64,000 nt of DNA from Cryobacterium adonitolivorans (GTDB lineage Bacteria; Actinomycetota; Actinomycetes; Actinomycetales; Microbacteriaceae): positions 150,393-214,392 of the forward strand of contig NZ_SOFL01000036.1 in NCBI RefSeq assembly GCF_004402695.1. The letters are read 5' to 3'. The position numbers and the translations under genes are program-made. How positions within the stretch are numbered: position 1 is the first letter of the stretch; each line of letters starts with the position of its first letter. Of this stretch, positions 33,495-42,384 are shown one piece after another. A model generated the notes under the pieces. It had not been told where the DNA came from and searched no databases. It saw only the letters and a program-made list of their open reading frames with translations.

Positions 33495-34103
33495 ATGATC
33501 GGGCTGTACCGGCCGGGGACCTCGCTGCTGCACCGCGCGCCGGCCGTGCTCAAGCTGGCCGTGCTCGCCGTCGCCATGGTGCTGGTCGGCCTGGTGGCCG
33601 ACCCGCTGGTGCTCGCGATCGAACTCGGGGCCGTGGTCGCCCTGTACGCGCTGGCCGGCATCCCTCCCACGGCGGCCTGGCCGCAGATCGGTCCGATCCT
33701 GTGGATCCTGGTCTTCGCCGTGCCGGTGCAGGTTCTGGTCGCCGGCGGTTCGGCGGCGGGCTGGACCACGGCCGGGCTGATGGCCGGCCGACTGCTGGTG
33801 GCGGTGGCCCTCGCCGCGCTCTTCACCCTCACCACCACGGTCACCGCGGTGCTCGAGGCGTTCCAGCTCCTGCTGCGGCCGTTCCGGCGCTGGGTGGACG
33901 CCGACAGGGTGGGGCTGCTCGTAGCCCTGACCATCCGCTGCATCCCGTTGGTGGCGGAGATCGTGCGGGAGGTGCTCGACGCCCGGCGGGCCCGCGGCGC
34001 GCAGGGATCCGTCATCGCCCTGGCCGTCCCGGTCGTCGTACGCTCGTTGTACGCCGCCGATGCGATCGGAGAGGCCCTCGCCGCACGCGGATTGGACGAC
34101 TGA
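33495..34103 (+). CDS. bioN: Energy-coupling factor transmembrane protein
   Basis: 202 residues, with membrane helices in the N-terminal two thirds and the T-component coupling motifs DARRARG and AIGEALAARG near the C-terminus, which contact the ATPase. The last member of the biotin importer; no biotin synthesis genes are in the window, so the cell may rely on uptake (inference). Confidence 0.92.
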   Translation: MIGLYRPGTSLLHRAPAVLKLAVLAVAMVLVGLVADPLVLAIELGAVVALYALAGIPPTAAWPQIGPILWILVFAVPVQVLVAGGSAAGWTTAGLMAGRLLVAVALAALFTLTTTVTAVLEAFQLLLRPFRRWVDADRVGLLVALTIRCIPLVAEIVREVLDARRARGAQGSVIALAVPVVVRSLYAADAIGEALAARGLDD

Positions 34104-34104
34104 C

Positions 34105-34866
34105 ATGACCGCACGCACCCGTCTGCGCACTCGCGTCAGATTCGCCGGCTGGAGCGCACTCACGGCGCTCGCCCTCGGGATCGTGGCCTTCCTCACCTGG
34201 ACCCAGCTCGTGATGCCAGCCGACCGCGCGGCCGCGCAGGCGGTGTTCGACAACCCCGCCGTCACGGTGACCGACACGGATGTCTCCGTGGTGATCGCCC
34301 CTGCCGCGGAACGCTCCATGGCCGGCCTGGTCTTTATTCCCGGCGCCAAGGTCGATCCGTACGCGTACCTGGCCACACTGTCCCCCACCGTGGCGGCAAC
34401 CGGGATGACAGTGGTCATCACCAAACCGGTGCTGAACCTCGCGTTTTTCGACCAGCGCCCATTGGATACGTTCACGGCCACCGCGCCCGATGTGGCCAGC
34501 TGGTTCATCGGCGGCCATTCGCTCGGCGGCGTGCGCGCCTGCATGTATGCGCAGGACAACGAGGTCGCGGGTCTGGTGTTGTTGGGCAGTTACTGCGCGT
34601 CGGCCGTCGACGAGGAGCAGTCCGTGCTGAGCATCAGCGGCAGCGAGGACGGGCTCAGCACCCCGGCCACGATCGACGACGCCGCTGACCTGCTGCCCGC
34701 GGACACGACGTTCGTGCGGATCGAGGGCGCGAACCACGCCTCCTTCGGAGCGTACGGCGCCCAGCCCGGCGACGGTGAGGCCACGCTCACCCCGGCGCAA
34801 TCGGAGCAGGCCATCACCGGGGCGCTCTCCACCTTCACGGCGCTGCGCGCTCCGCAGTCGGAGTGA
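34105..34866 (+). CDS. Membrane-anchored alpha/beta hydrolase
   Basis: 253 residues from ATG 34105, two bases after the bioN stop. An N-terminal helix (about 10-32) acts as signal anchor. The fold carries GGHSLGGVRA (nucleophile Ser), ISGSEDGLSTPA (acid region) and EGANHASFGAYG (His), matching the extracytoplasmic dienelactone hydrolase-like group. It may be cotranscribed with the biotin importer; a biotin-ester or biotin-related hydrolase role is possible but unproven. Confidence 0.8.
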   Translation: MTARTRLRTRVRFAGWSALTALALGIVAFLTWTQLVMPADRAAAQAVFDNPAVTVTDTDVSVVIAPAAERSMAGLVFIPGAKVDPYAYLATLSPTVAATGMTVVITKPVLNLAFFDQRPLDTFTATAPDVASWFIGGHSLGGVRACMYAQDNEVAGLVLLGSYCASAVDEEQSVLSISGSEDGLSTPATIDDAADLLPADTTFVRIEGANHASFGAYGAQPGDGEATLTPAQSEQAITGALSTFTALRAPQSE

Positions 34867-34971
34867 CTCTGCAGCCTGAGTGACCGGCGGGACGTCCTGC
34901 TCTTGTCGGCCGCCTGGGCCGGGGCCACTATGACTCGTGTCGGCCACCGTCGCCACAACCCAGGAGGACTC

Positions 34972-35421
34972 TTGCACGCACTCGTCGTCTACGACACCAA
35001 CTACGGCAGCACCCGTACCATCGCCGAGGTGATCGCTACCGAGCTGGGCCAGGGAACAACCACCCTCAGCGTCACCGACATCACCGAGGCCAGCCTCGAC
35101 GGCGTGGATGTCCTCGTGGTGGGGTGCCCCATCAACGGCTGGAAGCCGACCGATCGGATGCGCCGGTTCCTGCACACCCTCAAGCCGGGCTCCCTCACCG
35201 GCGTGCGGGCCGCCGCGTTCGATACCCGCATCAAGCTGTTCATCCACGGGGATGCCGCGGGCAAGATCTCGCACGCCCTGCACGCCGCCGGGGCCACCAT
35301 CGTGGCCAAGCCGCACGGCTTCGTCGTCGACGGAACCGAGGGCCCGCTGGCCGCGGGCGAGACCGGCAAGGCCGGGGCGTGGGCGGCGTTCATCGGCGCC
35401 GAACTGCGCACGAGCGCCTGA
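34972..35421 (+). CDS. Flavodoxin-like protein
   Basis: 149 residues from TTG 34972, chosen because AGGAGG sits at 34962-34967 and the protein then begins directly with strand one (HALVVYDTNYGSTRTIAEVI), whose phosphate-binding loop binds FMN. ATG 34930 is an alternative adding 14 poorly conserved residues. VLVVGCPINGWKPTDRMR and KPHGFVVDGTEGPL follow the flavodoxin pattern. It likely carries electrons; partners unknown. Confidence 0.8.
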   Translation: MHALVVYDTNYGSTRTIAEVIATELGQGTTTLSVTDITEASLDGVDVLVVGCPINGWKPTDRMRRFLHTLKPGSLTGVRAAAFDTRIKLFIHGDAAGKISHALHAAGATIVAKPHGFVVDGTEGPLAAGETGKAGAWAAFIGAELRTSA

Positions 35422-35434
35422 CCGGATAGACGAA

Positions 35435-35462
35435 AACGGCCCGTGCACAAGCACGGGCCGTT
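35435..35462. terminator. Terminator between flavodoxin gene and proX
   Basis: Perfect 12-bp stem AACGGCCCGTGC with loop ACAA, flanked by A and T runs on both sides; it serves the convergent flavodoxin and glycine betaine operon ends. Confidence 0.85.
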
Positions 35463-35481
35463 CGCAGGGTGGGGCAGTCGA

Positions 35482-36375
35482 CTACGCGGTGAGCGAGTCC
35501 ACGTACTCCTGGTTATCTTCGATCCACTTCGCGACGATGGGGCCGTAGTCCTGGCCGTCGTAGTCCACGAACATGGCGGTCTCGAGCGAGTACAGGCGTT
35601 CGAGGTCGAGCTCGAAGCCGCCGAGCCACTCGGTGGCCTGCGGGAAGTCGGTGGAGAAATCCTTCTTGCCGTAGGCGTGGATGGTCTCCGCATCGCCGAG
35701 GGTGCCCTCGGGGTCTTCGAGGTTCTTCAGGTCGAACGAGCCGTAGGCCCAGTGCGGCTCCCACAGGGTGACGGCGATGTTCTCGCCGGACTTCTCTGCC
35801 GCGGTCAGCTCGGTGAGCATCGCCGCGGTCGAGGAGGTCTGGTAGTCCATGTCCTCGAGGCCGTAGGTGGGGATCGAGTTGTTGGTGACGGCCTCGGTGA
35901 GGCCGGCGCCGGGCTCGATGCCCACGATGGTGTTGCCGAACAGGTCGGCGTTCTCGGCCAGCTCCGCGAGGGAGTCGATCGGGGCATCCGCGTTCACGGC
36001 GATGGTGTTCTTGGCCTCCGTGTTCCAGGCCGCGAGCTCGGTGATGTCGTCGCCGTACTCCTCGAGGTAGGAGGCGTGTGTGTTCGGCAGCCAGACGTCG
36101 AGGTTCACGTCGTAGTCGCCCGTGGAGAGCCCGGCGTAGACGGGAGCCACGTCGGCGTACTCGAGTTCGACGTTGTAGCCCTTCTCGTCGAGGATGGCCT
36201 TCCACAGCTCTGACGCGGCGATGCCCTCGTCCCAGCCGTTGAACACGGCGATGGTGAGGTCCTTGTTATCCGAGTTGCCGTCGCCGACGGTCTCGGCTTC
36301 GGCGGCGGTGCAGCCGGCGAGGGTGAGCATGCCGATGGCACCGATGGAAAGGATCTTGAGTGAACGGTTCTTCAT
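35482..36375 (-). CDS. proX: Glycine betaine/proline ABC transporter substrate-binding lipoprotein
   Basis: 297 residues. Signal peptide with lipobox LTLAGC (Cys about residue 22), so anchored outside the membrane. The OpuAC fold shows IAVFNGWDEGIAAS, VYAGLSTGDYDVNLDVWLPN and VTLWEPHWAYGSFDLK, in which Trp residues form the aromatic cage for the quaternary ammonium. It is the third gene of proV-proW-proX, 70 bp after proW. Confidence 0.93.
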   Translation of the reverse strand: MKNRSLKILSIGAIGMLTLAGCTAAEAETVGDGNSDNKDLTIAVFNGWDEGIAASELWKAILDEKGYNVELEYADVAPVYAGLSTGDYDVNLDVWLPNTHASYLEEYGDDITELAAWNTEAKNTIAVNADAPIDSLAELAENADLFGNTIVGIEPGAGLTEAVTNNSIPTYGLEDMDYQTSSTAAMLTELTAAEKSGENIAVTLWEPHWAYGSFDLKNLEDPEGTLGDAETIHAYGKKDFSTDFPQATEWLGGFELDLERLYSLETAMFVDYDGQDYGPIVAKWIEDNQEYVDSLTA

Positions 36376-36445
36376 GTGTCTGCCTTTCGTGTCACCTGCG
36401 GGAGGCGACCGGGTGTGAAGCTGCGGGTGAAAGCTGCGGGTGGAG

Positions 36446-37483
36446 CTAGACGCGCGAAGGTTCGCGCTCGGCCTGCGCCGGTGCCACGGTCGGTGCAGCG
36501 GCGGGGGCCACAGCCGGTTCCCCGGCGACGGCCGAGGCCGGAGCGTGAACTGGGTGGGCCCGGCGCTTGCGCGCGGCGAGGAGCCTGCTGATCGGGGTGT
36601 TGCCATTGCCGAGAGCGGCCGTGAGCCGGTCCAGGAAGATGGCGAGGATCACGACGGAGAGGCCGGCCTCGAAGCCGAGCGACACGTCGATGCGGTTCAG
36701 GCTGGCGACGACCTGCTGACCGAGACCGCCGGCGCCGACCATTCCGGCGATGACGACCATCGAGAGCGACAGCATGATCACCTGGTTGATACCGGCCATG
36801 ATGGTGGGCATCGCCAGGGGCAGCTGGATCTGACGAAGGATGCGCCACGGTGACGCGCCGAAGGCCTGGCCGGCTTCGACCACTTCGCTGTCGACGCTGC
36901 GGATGCCGAGTTCGGTCAGCCGAACGCCGGGAGCCATCGCGAAGATGATCGTCGCCACGATGCCGGGCACGACACCGACGCGGAACAGGATCAGCGCGGG
37001 AATCAGGTAGACGAAGGCCGGCATGGTCTGCATGAAGTCGAGGATGGGCCGGATGATGCTTGACGCCACGCCTGACTTGGCCGAGAGGATGCCGAGCGGC
37101 ACGCTGAACAGGATCGCCAGGACGCTCGCGACGAGCACCAGGGCGAGCGAGTCCATCGCGTTCTCCCACTGGTCCACGCCCACGATGACGACGAGGCCGA
37201 CGATGGTGCCAGCGGCGAACTTCCAGCCACGGATCATCAGGGCCAGCGCCGCGGCCACGAGGATGATCACCCAGAACGGCGGTGTGGCCAGAACGAGGTC
37301 GACGAGGTCGTAGGCGCCGCTGAAGATGGCGCGCACGAAGTCGAAGAGGAACCCGAAGGTGTCGGTGACGAAGTCGATGAAGGCATCCGCCCAGCTGCCC
37401 AGCGGAATGCGGAACTCGGTGTCAGCGGCTACGTTCAGCGCTGTGTTGTGCAGAGCGGTGTTGATCACGGCTGCAGTGTTCAC
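36446..37483 (-). CDS. proW: Glycine betaine/proline ABC transporter permease
   Basis: 345 residues from a GTG that overlaps the proV stop by 4 bp. A long N-terminal region, then a BPD_transp_1 domain with the EAA loop SVDSEVVEAGQAFGASPWRI and GLGQQVVASLNRID. Five or six membrane helices between about 70 and 290. The C-terminal 50 residues are Ala/Pro-rich. Forms the channel with the ProV ATPase. Confidence 0.93.
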   Translation of the reverse strand: MNTAAVINTALHNTALNVAADTEFRIPLGSWADAFIDFVTDTFGFLFDFVRAIFSGAYDLVDLVLATPPFWVIILVAAALALMIRGWKFAAGTIVGLVVIVGVDQWENAMDSLALVLVASVLAILFSVPLGILSAKSGVASSIIRPILDFMQTMPAFVYLIPALILFRVGVVPGIVATIIFAMAPGVRLTELGIRSVDSEVVEAGQAFGASPWRILRQIQLPLAMPTIMAGINQVIMLSLSMVVIAGMVGAGGLGQQVVASLNRIDVSLGFEAGLSVVILAIFLDRLTAALGNGNTPISRLLAARKRRAHPVHAPASAVAGEPAVAPAAAPTVAPAQAEREPSRV

Positions 37484-38853
37484 GGCTGTACTCCTTCCGA
37501 CGCGGTTTCGCGCAGGGTTTCGGTGATGATGCTCATCGAGATGGTCGCCGGCGGTTCCATCACCGGCATCTCGCCGGTTGTCGGGCTGACGTTGCCGAGG
37601 GCAGCGAGCAGGGTCACCCGGGGGATGACGCCGAGCAGGCGGTTGCGGTCGTCGACCACGGCGATGGGCAGGTCGCTCTCCACGGCCAATTCGACGAGGT
37701 CGACCAGGGCAGTGTCGGCGGACACCGCGGTGGCGTCGAGGATGATGGCCCGCAAGTCGCCGTCGCCGGCCTTGACCTGCTTGAGCACGTCGCGGTCGCG
37801 CACGACGCCGGCGAAGCTGCGGTCACGGCGCAACACGAACGTGGCCGAGGTCTGCAGGTCGCGCATTGTGCGCAGGGCCGCACGCGGACCGGCCGTGACG
37901 GTGACCACCGAACGCGCCGGTTCCATGACGCTGCCAGCGGTGAGAACACGCGCCCGGTCGACATCCTGCACGAACTGGGCGACGTAGTCGTTGGCCGGGT
38001 CGGTGAGGATCTCTTCCGGCGTGCCGATCTGCACGATGCGGCCGTCGCGCATCACGGCGATGCGGTCGCCGAGGAACATGGCCTCGTTGAGGTCGTGGGT
38101 GATGAAGATGATGGTCTTGCCGAGTTCGGCCTGCAGCTCGATGAGCTGCTCCTGCATTTCGCGGCGGATCAGTGGGTCGAGGGCGGAGAACGCCTCGTCC
38201 ATCAGGAGAACGTCGGTGTCGGCGGCCAGGGCGCGGCCGAGGCCGACGCGCTGCTGCATGCCACCGGAGAGCTCGGAGGGCAGGTTGTCGGCCCACCCGT
38301 CCAGTCCCACCAGGCGGATGATGGTGCGCGCCTTGGCGAGGCGTTCCTCGCGGGGCATGCCCTGCACCTCGAGGCCGTACGCGACGTTGTCGATCACTGT
38401 GCGGTGTGGCAGAAGGGCGAAATGCTGGAAGACCATCGAGATGCTCTGCCGGCGCACGTCGCGCAGCTTGGCTGCCGGGATGCCGGTGATCGGCGTGCCC
38501 CCGACGGTGACGGTGCCGCTGGTCGCCTCGAGCAGGCCGTTGAGCATGCGGATGAGGGTGGACTTTCCGGAGCCGGAGAGGCCCATCACCACGAAGATCT
38601 CGCCGCGCTGCACCTCGAAGGAGGCGTCGATGACGGCAGCCGTTCCCAGGTGCGCCAGCTCGTCGCGGCTCGCACCATTCTGGAGTTTCTTGACGATGTC
38701 ATGGGGCTTGCGGCCGAAGGCCTTGTAGAGCCTGTCCGCCTTGACGGCGATTCCCGGTGCCGCTGGTGCTGTTGTTGTCGCTGCTGCTGCGTCTGTTGTG
38801 TGCTCCGCCTCACTGGCGGTTGCTTCTGCCTTAACGGCGGTGATTTCGGTCAC
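37480..38853 (-). CDS. proV: Glycine betaine/proline ABC transporter ATPase with CBS domains
   Basis: 457 residues from GTG 38853 (CGGAGAA upstream). Longer in-frame starts exist but encode only Arg/Ser-rich leader. Ala/Thr-rich N-terminus (35 residues), then FGRKPHDIVKKLQNGAS, Walker A GLSGSGKST, signature LSGGMQQRV, Walker B LLMDEAFSALD, and two C-terminal CBS motifs (about 325-440), which in OpuA-type systems sense ionic strength or c-di-AMP. First gene of the operon, with a long leader. Confidence 0.93.
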   Translation of the reverse strand: MTEITAVKAEATASEAEHTTDAAAATTTAPAAPGIAVKADRLYKAFGRKPHDIVKKLQNGASRDELAHLGTAAVIDASFEVQRGEIFVVMGLSGSGKSTLIRMLNGLLEATSGTVTVGGTPITGIPAAKLRDVRRQSISMVFQHFALLPHRTVIDNVAYGLEVQGMPREERLAKARTIIRLVGLDGWADNLPSELSGGMQQRVGLGRALAADTDVLLMDEAFSALDPLIRREMQEQLIELQAELGKTIIFITHDLNEAMFLGDRIAVMRDGRIVQIGTPEEILTDPANDYVAQFVQDVDRARVLTAGSVMEPARSVVTVTAGPRAALRTMRDLQTSATFVLRRDRSFAGVVRDRDVLKQVKAGDGDLRAIILDATAVSADTALVDLVELAVESDLPIAVVDDRNRLLGVIPRVTLLAALGNVSPTTGEMPVMEPPATISMSIITETLRETASEGVQP

Positions 38854-39102
38854 GGATTCTCCGGAGCACGCCGAATGGACCGCCTGGGCGGTCGACAACA
38901 CGGGGGCTCGCTGTGTCGGACGGGTAGGCCGAGACCGGCCTCGACACCGAGAAACGGCGTGGGCTGGAGCGACCATGGGATCGCGTCCGTCTGGGCCTCA
39001 CCGTACGCACACGGCCGTCCCAGTCGGGCTGGGGGCTACGCGTTCGCGTCCTGGTGAAGGGTCGGAAGACCGTCAACGAGCCTAACACGCAGACACACCG
39101 GA
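38854..39102 (-). other. Long leader/promoter region of proVWX
   Basis: About 250 bp between the dctA hairpin and the proV start, with no convincing gene. On the minus strand it has a TTGACGG element near 39075 and several short GC-rich inverted repeats. It is long enough for a structured 5' leader controlling osmoregulated transport, but no known riboswitch consensus was recognised by eye. Confidence 0.35.
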
Positions 39103-39140
39103 CCCCCCGGAGACGGTCGTTCTCGACCGCCTCAGGGGGG
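39103..39140. terminator. Terminator-like hairpin after dctA
   Basis: 17-bp arms (CCCCCC...CGGTCG type) with two mismatches around a TTCT loop. It follows the dctA stop by about 40 bp on the minus strand and separates dctA from proVWX. No long T run. Confidence 0.7.
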
Positions 39141-39179
39141 CGCAGGTGCTGGTCAGCACAGCGAACCGTGTCGCTGGGG

Positions 39180-40574
39180 TTAGCGAAGGGCCGGTTCCGG
39201 CTGCGGCGCGGCGACCGGCTCGGCGACCGCATCCGCTCGCTCGACCGGCAGGTGTGTCGACATCATCGTGGCCTCGTCGAACGGCGCGTGCCGGTCCAGC
39301 ACGAGGTCCACCTGGGCCCGGTCGATCTCCTTGGTCCAGGTGCCGATGAGCACGGTGGCGACGGCGTTACCGGTGAAGTTCGTCAGCGCGCGGGCCTCTG
39401 ACATGAACCGGTCGATGCCCACGATGAAGGCCACGCCTCCCACGAGCTGTGGAGCGTGCGCCTGCAGTCCGCCGGCGAGGGTCGCCAGCCCGGCGCCGGT
39501 GACCCCGGCCGCGCCCTTTGAGGCGATGATCATGAAGACCAGAAGCCCGATCTGCTCCCCCAGCATCAGCGGCTGGCCGAGCGCCGTGGCGATGAACAGC
39601 GACGCCATGGTGAGGTAGATGGCCGTGCCGTCGAGGTTGAATGAGTAGCCGGTGGGCACGGTGACGCCCACGACGGGCTTGGACACCCCGAGGTGCTCCA
39701 TCTTGGCGATGAGGCGCGGCAGCGCGGCCTCCGATGACGAGGTCGAGAAGATCAGCAGGTACTCGCGCCCGAGGTAACGCATCAGCTTGAAGATGTTGAC
39801 GCCGGTGGCCAGTTTGAGCAGGCCGCCGAGGATCACCACGATGAAGATGATGCAGGTGAGGTAGAACGCCGCCATCAGGGTGAACAGGCTGATCACGGCC
39901 TGGATGCCGGTGGCTCCGACGACCGCCGCGATGGCGCCGAACGCGCCGATAGGGGCGAGCCACATCACCATGACCAGGATCCGGAAGATCAGTGCCTGCA
40001 GGTGGGCGATGCCGGTGAGGATCGGCTTGCCCGCCGGACCCATTTTCTGCAGGGCGAAGCCCACGACGAGGGCCACCATCAGGGTCTGCAGGATGTTCCC
40101 GGAGGTAAGCGAGGACACCAGCGTGGTGGGCACAATGCCGAGCAGGAACGAGTGCGTGTCGGCTGCCTCTGGGGCCGCGTAGGTCGCATCCTGCAGATTC
40201 AGGCCCTCACCGGGGTGGATGAGGTTGCCGACGACCAGGCCGATGCCCAGGGCGAAGGTCGACATGATCAGGAAGTAGCCCAGCGCCAGGCCGCCGATCT
40301 TGCCGACCGTGGCGGCCTTGGCGATCGACCCGATGCCCAGCACGATGGTGCAGAAAATGATCGGCGCGATCATCATCTTGATCAACAGCACGAAGACATC
40401 ACCGAGCGGCTTGAGCGCGACCGCCAACCCGTCCGGTCCGCCGAACAGCAGTCCGACCAGGATGCCCAGGCCCACCGCTACGATCACCGCGATGTAGAGG
40501 TAGTGCGATTTGTCGAGGCGTTTCCGCGGTGTGCCGGCCGGGCGGCCGGCGCCGCGGGGAAAAGAAAATGCCAT
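39180..40574 (-). CDS. dctA: C4-dicarboxylate:cation symporter
   Basis: 464 residues of the DAACS (GltP/DctA) family. About eight membrane helices plus re-entrant loops. Signatures: SSSEAALPRLI (serine-rich HP1 loop), PTGYSFNLDGTAIYLTMASLFIA and IIASKGAAGVTGAG (HP2). It takes up succinate, fumarate and malate with Na+ or H+. Divergent from a DctS/DctR two-component system, which presumably activates it. Confidence 0.93.
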   Translation of the reverse strand: MAFSFPRGAGRPAGTPRKRLDKSHYLYIAVIVAVGLGILVGLLFGGPDGLAVALKPLGDVFVLLIKMMIAPIIFCTIVLGIGSIAKAATVGKIGGLALGYFLIMSTFALGIGLVVGNLIHPGEGLNLQDATYAAPEAADTHSFLLGIVPTTLVSSLTSGNILQTLMVALVVGFALQKMGPAGKPILTGIAHLQALIFRILVMVMWLAPIGAFGAIAAVVGATGIQAVISLFTLMAAFYLTCIIFIVVILGGLLKLATGVNIFKLMRYLGREYLLIFSTSSSEAALPRLIAKMEHLGVSKPVVGVTVPTGYSFNLDGTAIYLTMASLFIATALGQPLMLGEQIGLLVFMIIASKGAAGVTGAGLATLAGGLQAHAPQLVGGVAFIVGIDRFMSEARALTNFTGNAVATVLIGTWTKEIDRAQVDLVLDRHAPFDEATMMSTHLPVERADAVAEPVAAPQPEPALR

Positions 40575-40659
40575 GTCAGACTCCTTTGTCTAGGCTGTAC
40601 GGACCGACAGGCGTCCGCTCCAGCAGTGGTGCTTACACAGTGCGGGAGCGCAGGCGTAC

Positions 40660-40699
40660 GGTCATCCTTGCGGTCATATTGGTCACGACGAAAGTGACC
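40660..40699. promoter_or_regulatory. Candidate DctR binding region (GGTCA repeats)
   Basis: Direct repeats GGTCAT (40660-40665, 40672-40677) followed by GGTCAC (40681-40686) and its inverted partner GTGACC (40694-40699) in the 151-bp gap between dctA and the histidine kinase gene. Spacing of 9-12 bp fits a response regulator binding as dimers (inference). Confidence 0.45.
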
Positions 40700-40725
40700 G
40701 ATGGGTTTCGCAGGCGAAAGGACGA

Positions 40726-42384
40726 GTGCGCAGGATGTACGGGTGGAGCATTGCACGCCGGCTGTTCCTCGCCCATTTCGTCTTCATCGTGTCGCTGGCG
40801 GTGTTCGTGGGTGCGGCCTCGTTCGTCGACGCCCGCGACCGCGGTTACACCGAGACGACCGACCGGATGCTCGCGGTGGCCACCACGATCGCCGACAGCC
40901 CGCTCGTGGTCACGGCGGCGAAGTCGTCGGATCCGACAGCGGCGCTGCAGGCATACACGCTCGCGGTGAGCCGGGACGCCGACCTGGACTTCATCACGAT
41001 CATGAGCCCAGCGGGCATCAGGTGGACGCACCCGGACCCGGCCGAAATCGGCCGGCAGTACATCGGCGAGACGGGCCCCGCCGCGGCCGGCAGCCCCGTG
41101 ACCGAGGTCATGGCGGGGACTCTGGGCCCGTCGGTACGCGCCGTCGTGCCGATCCTCGACCCCGACGGGGCGGTGGTGGGCATGGTGGCCGCCGGTGTCA
41201 AGACGAGCAACCTGCAGATCGCCCTCAACGCCAGGCTGCCGGCCATCCTGGCCCTCGCGCTCACCCTGCTTCTGGCGGGTTCGGTGGCCACCTGGATACT
41301 GGGGCGCTACCTGCGCCGGGTCACCCTGGGCTGGGGACCCGAGGAGCTCGCCCAGCTGTTCGTCTACAACGACTCCGTGCTGCACTCGGTGCGGGAGGGC
41401 CTGGTGCTCGTGGACCGCACGGGAGACCTCGTGCTCTACAACGACCAGGCCGCCGAGCTGCTCGGAATCCCGCCGCGGCCGAGCTCCCGGACCACGGGCA
41501 CCGCCGCGCCGGCCATCGACGACCTCGACCTGCCGGCCAGCCTCGCCGACCTGCTGCGCAGCGGCCGCACGGCCCAGGACGAGATTCACCTGACCGAGAC
41601 CCGGGTGCTGGTGGTCAGCCAGGAACCCGCCGTGCCCGCCCCGGACCGAGCGCGCACCCGGCCGGAGCCGATGGGGACCGTCGCGACCATCCGCGACCAC
41701 ACCGACCTGGAATCGCTCGGCACCGAGCTGGCGTCGATGCGCACGCTGTCGGATGCCCTGCGCGCCCAGACCCACGAACACGCCAACCGGCTGCACACCA
41801 TCGTGTCGCTCATGGAACTGGGCCGGGCCGACGAAGCCCTGGAGTTCGCGACCCAGGACATGGCGGTGAGCCAGCAGCTCACCGACGAGATGATCAGCTC
41901 GGTCGATGAGCCCGTGATCGGTGCGCTGCTGGTGGGCAAGTTCGCCCAGGCCGGCGAACTCGGCGTGCAGCTGCGCATAGATGCCGCCGGCACCCTGGTG
42001 GACTCCGGCCTGTCAGTGCAGGACCTCGTGACGGTGCTGGGCAACCTGGTCGACAACGCGCTCGAGGCCGCGGTCGGTGGCGAGGCTCCCCGACGGGTGG
42101 ACGTCGCCATCCGCACGACGCGGGACACCGCGCCGCCGGCCGTCGTGATCGAGGTCGCCGACAGCGGACGCGGCGTCGACCCCGACGAGCTCGGCGAGGT
42201 GTTCACGCTCGGCTACAGCACCAAGGAACCCGGCCGCTACGGGCGCGGACTCGGTCTGGCCCTGGTACGGCAGGCGGTGACGCGGCTTGGCGGCACCCTC
42301 ACCGTCAGCCGACGCCTCGGCGCCGTGTTCACCGTCACCATTCCCCTGCGGGCACCTGTCGCCGACCCGGAGGGGACCGAGTGA
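40726..42384 (+). CDS. dctS: DcuS/CitA-type sensor histidine kinase for C4-dicarboxylates
   Basis: 552 residues from GTG 40726; ATG 40735 is an equally possible start. Membrane helix 1 (10-32), extracytoplasmic PASp sensor domain with FITIMSPAGIRWTHPDP, helix 2 (about 165-190), a cytoplasmic PAS (residues ~210-300), SpoOB-type phosphoacceptor box THEHANRLHTI and HATPase with LVDNALEAA and GRGLGLALV. The sensor design is that of CitA/DcuS kinases. Overlaps the regulator gene by 4 bp. Confidence 0.9.
   Translation: MRRMYGWSIARRLFLAHFVFIVSLAVFVGAASFVDARDRGYTETTDRMLAVATTIADSPLVVTAAKSSDPTAALQAYTLAVSRDADLDFITIMSPAGIRWTHPDPAEIGRQYIGETGPAAAGSPVTEVMAGTLGPSVRAVVPILDPDGAVVGMVAAGVKTSNLQIALNARLPAILALALTLLLAGSVATWILGRYLRRVTLGWGPEELAQLFVYNDSVLHSVREGLVLVDRTGDLVLYNDQAAELLGIPPRPSSRTTGTAAPAIDDLDLPASLADLLRSGRTAQDEIHLTETRVLVVSQEPAVPAPDRARTRPEPMGTVATIRDHTDLESLGTELASMRTLSDALRAQTHEHANRLHTIVSLMELGRADEALEFATQDMAVSQQLTDEMISSVDEPVIGALLVGKFAQAGELGVQLRIDAAGTLVDSGLSVQDLVTVLGNLVDNALEAAVGGEAPRRVDVAIRTTRDTAPPAVVIEVADSGRGVDPDELGEVFTLGYSTKEPGRYGRGLGLALVRQAVTRLGGTLTVSRRLGAVFTVTIPLRAPVADPEGTE

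Noticed and set aside
36376..36591. Repeated GAAGCTGCGGGTG near the proX/proW gap
   Set aside because: Only two short copies; within reach of chance in this composition.
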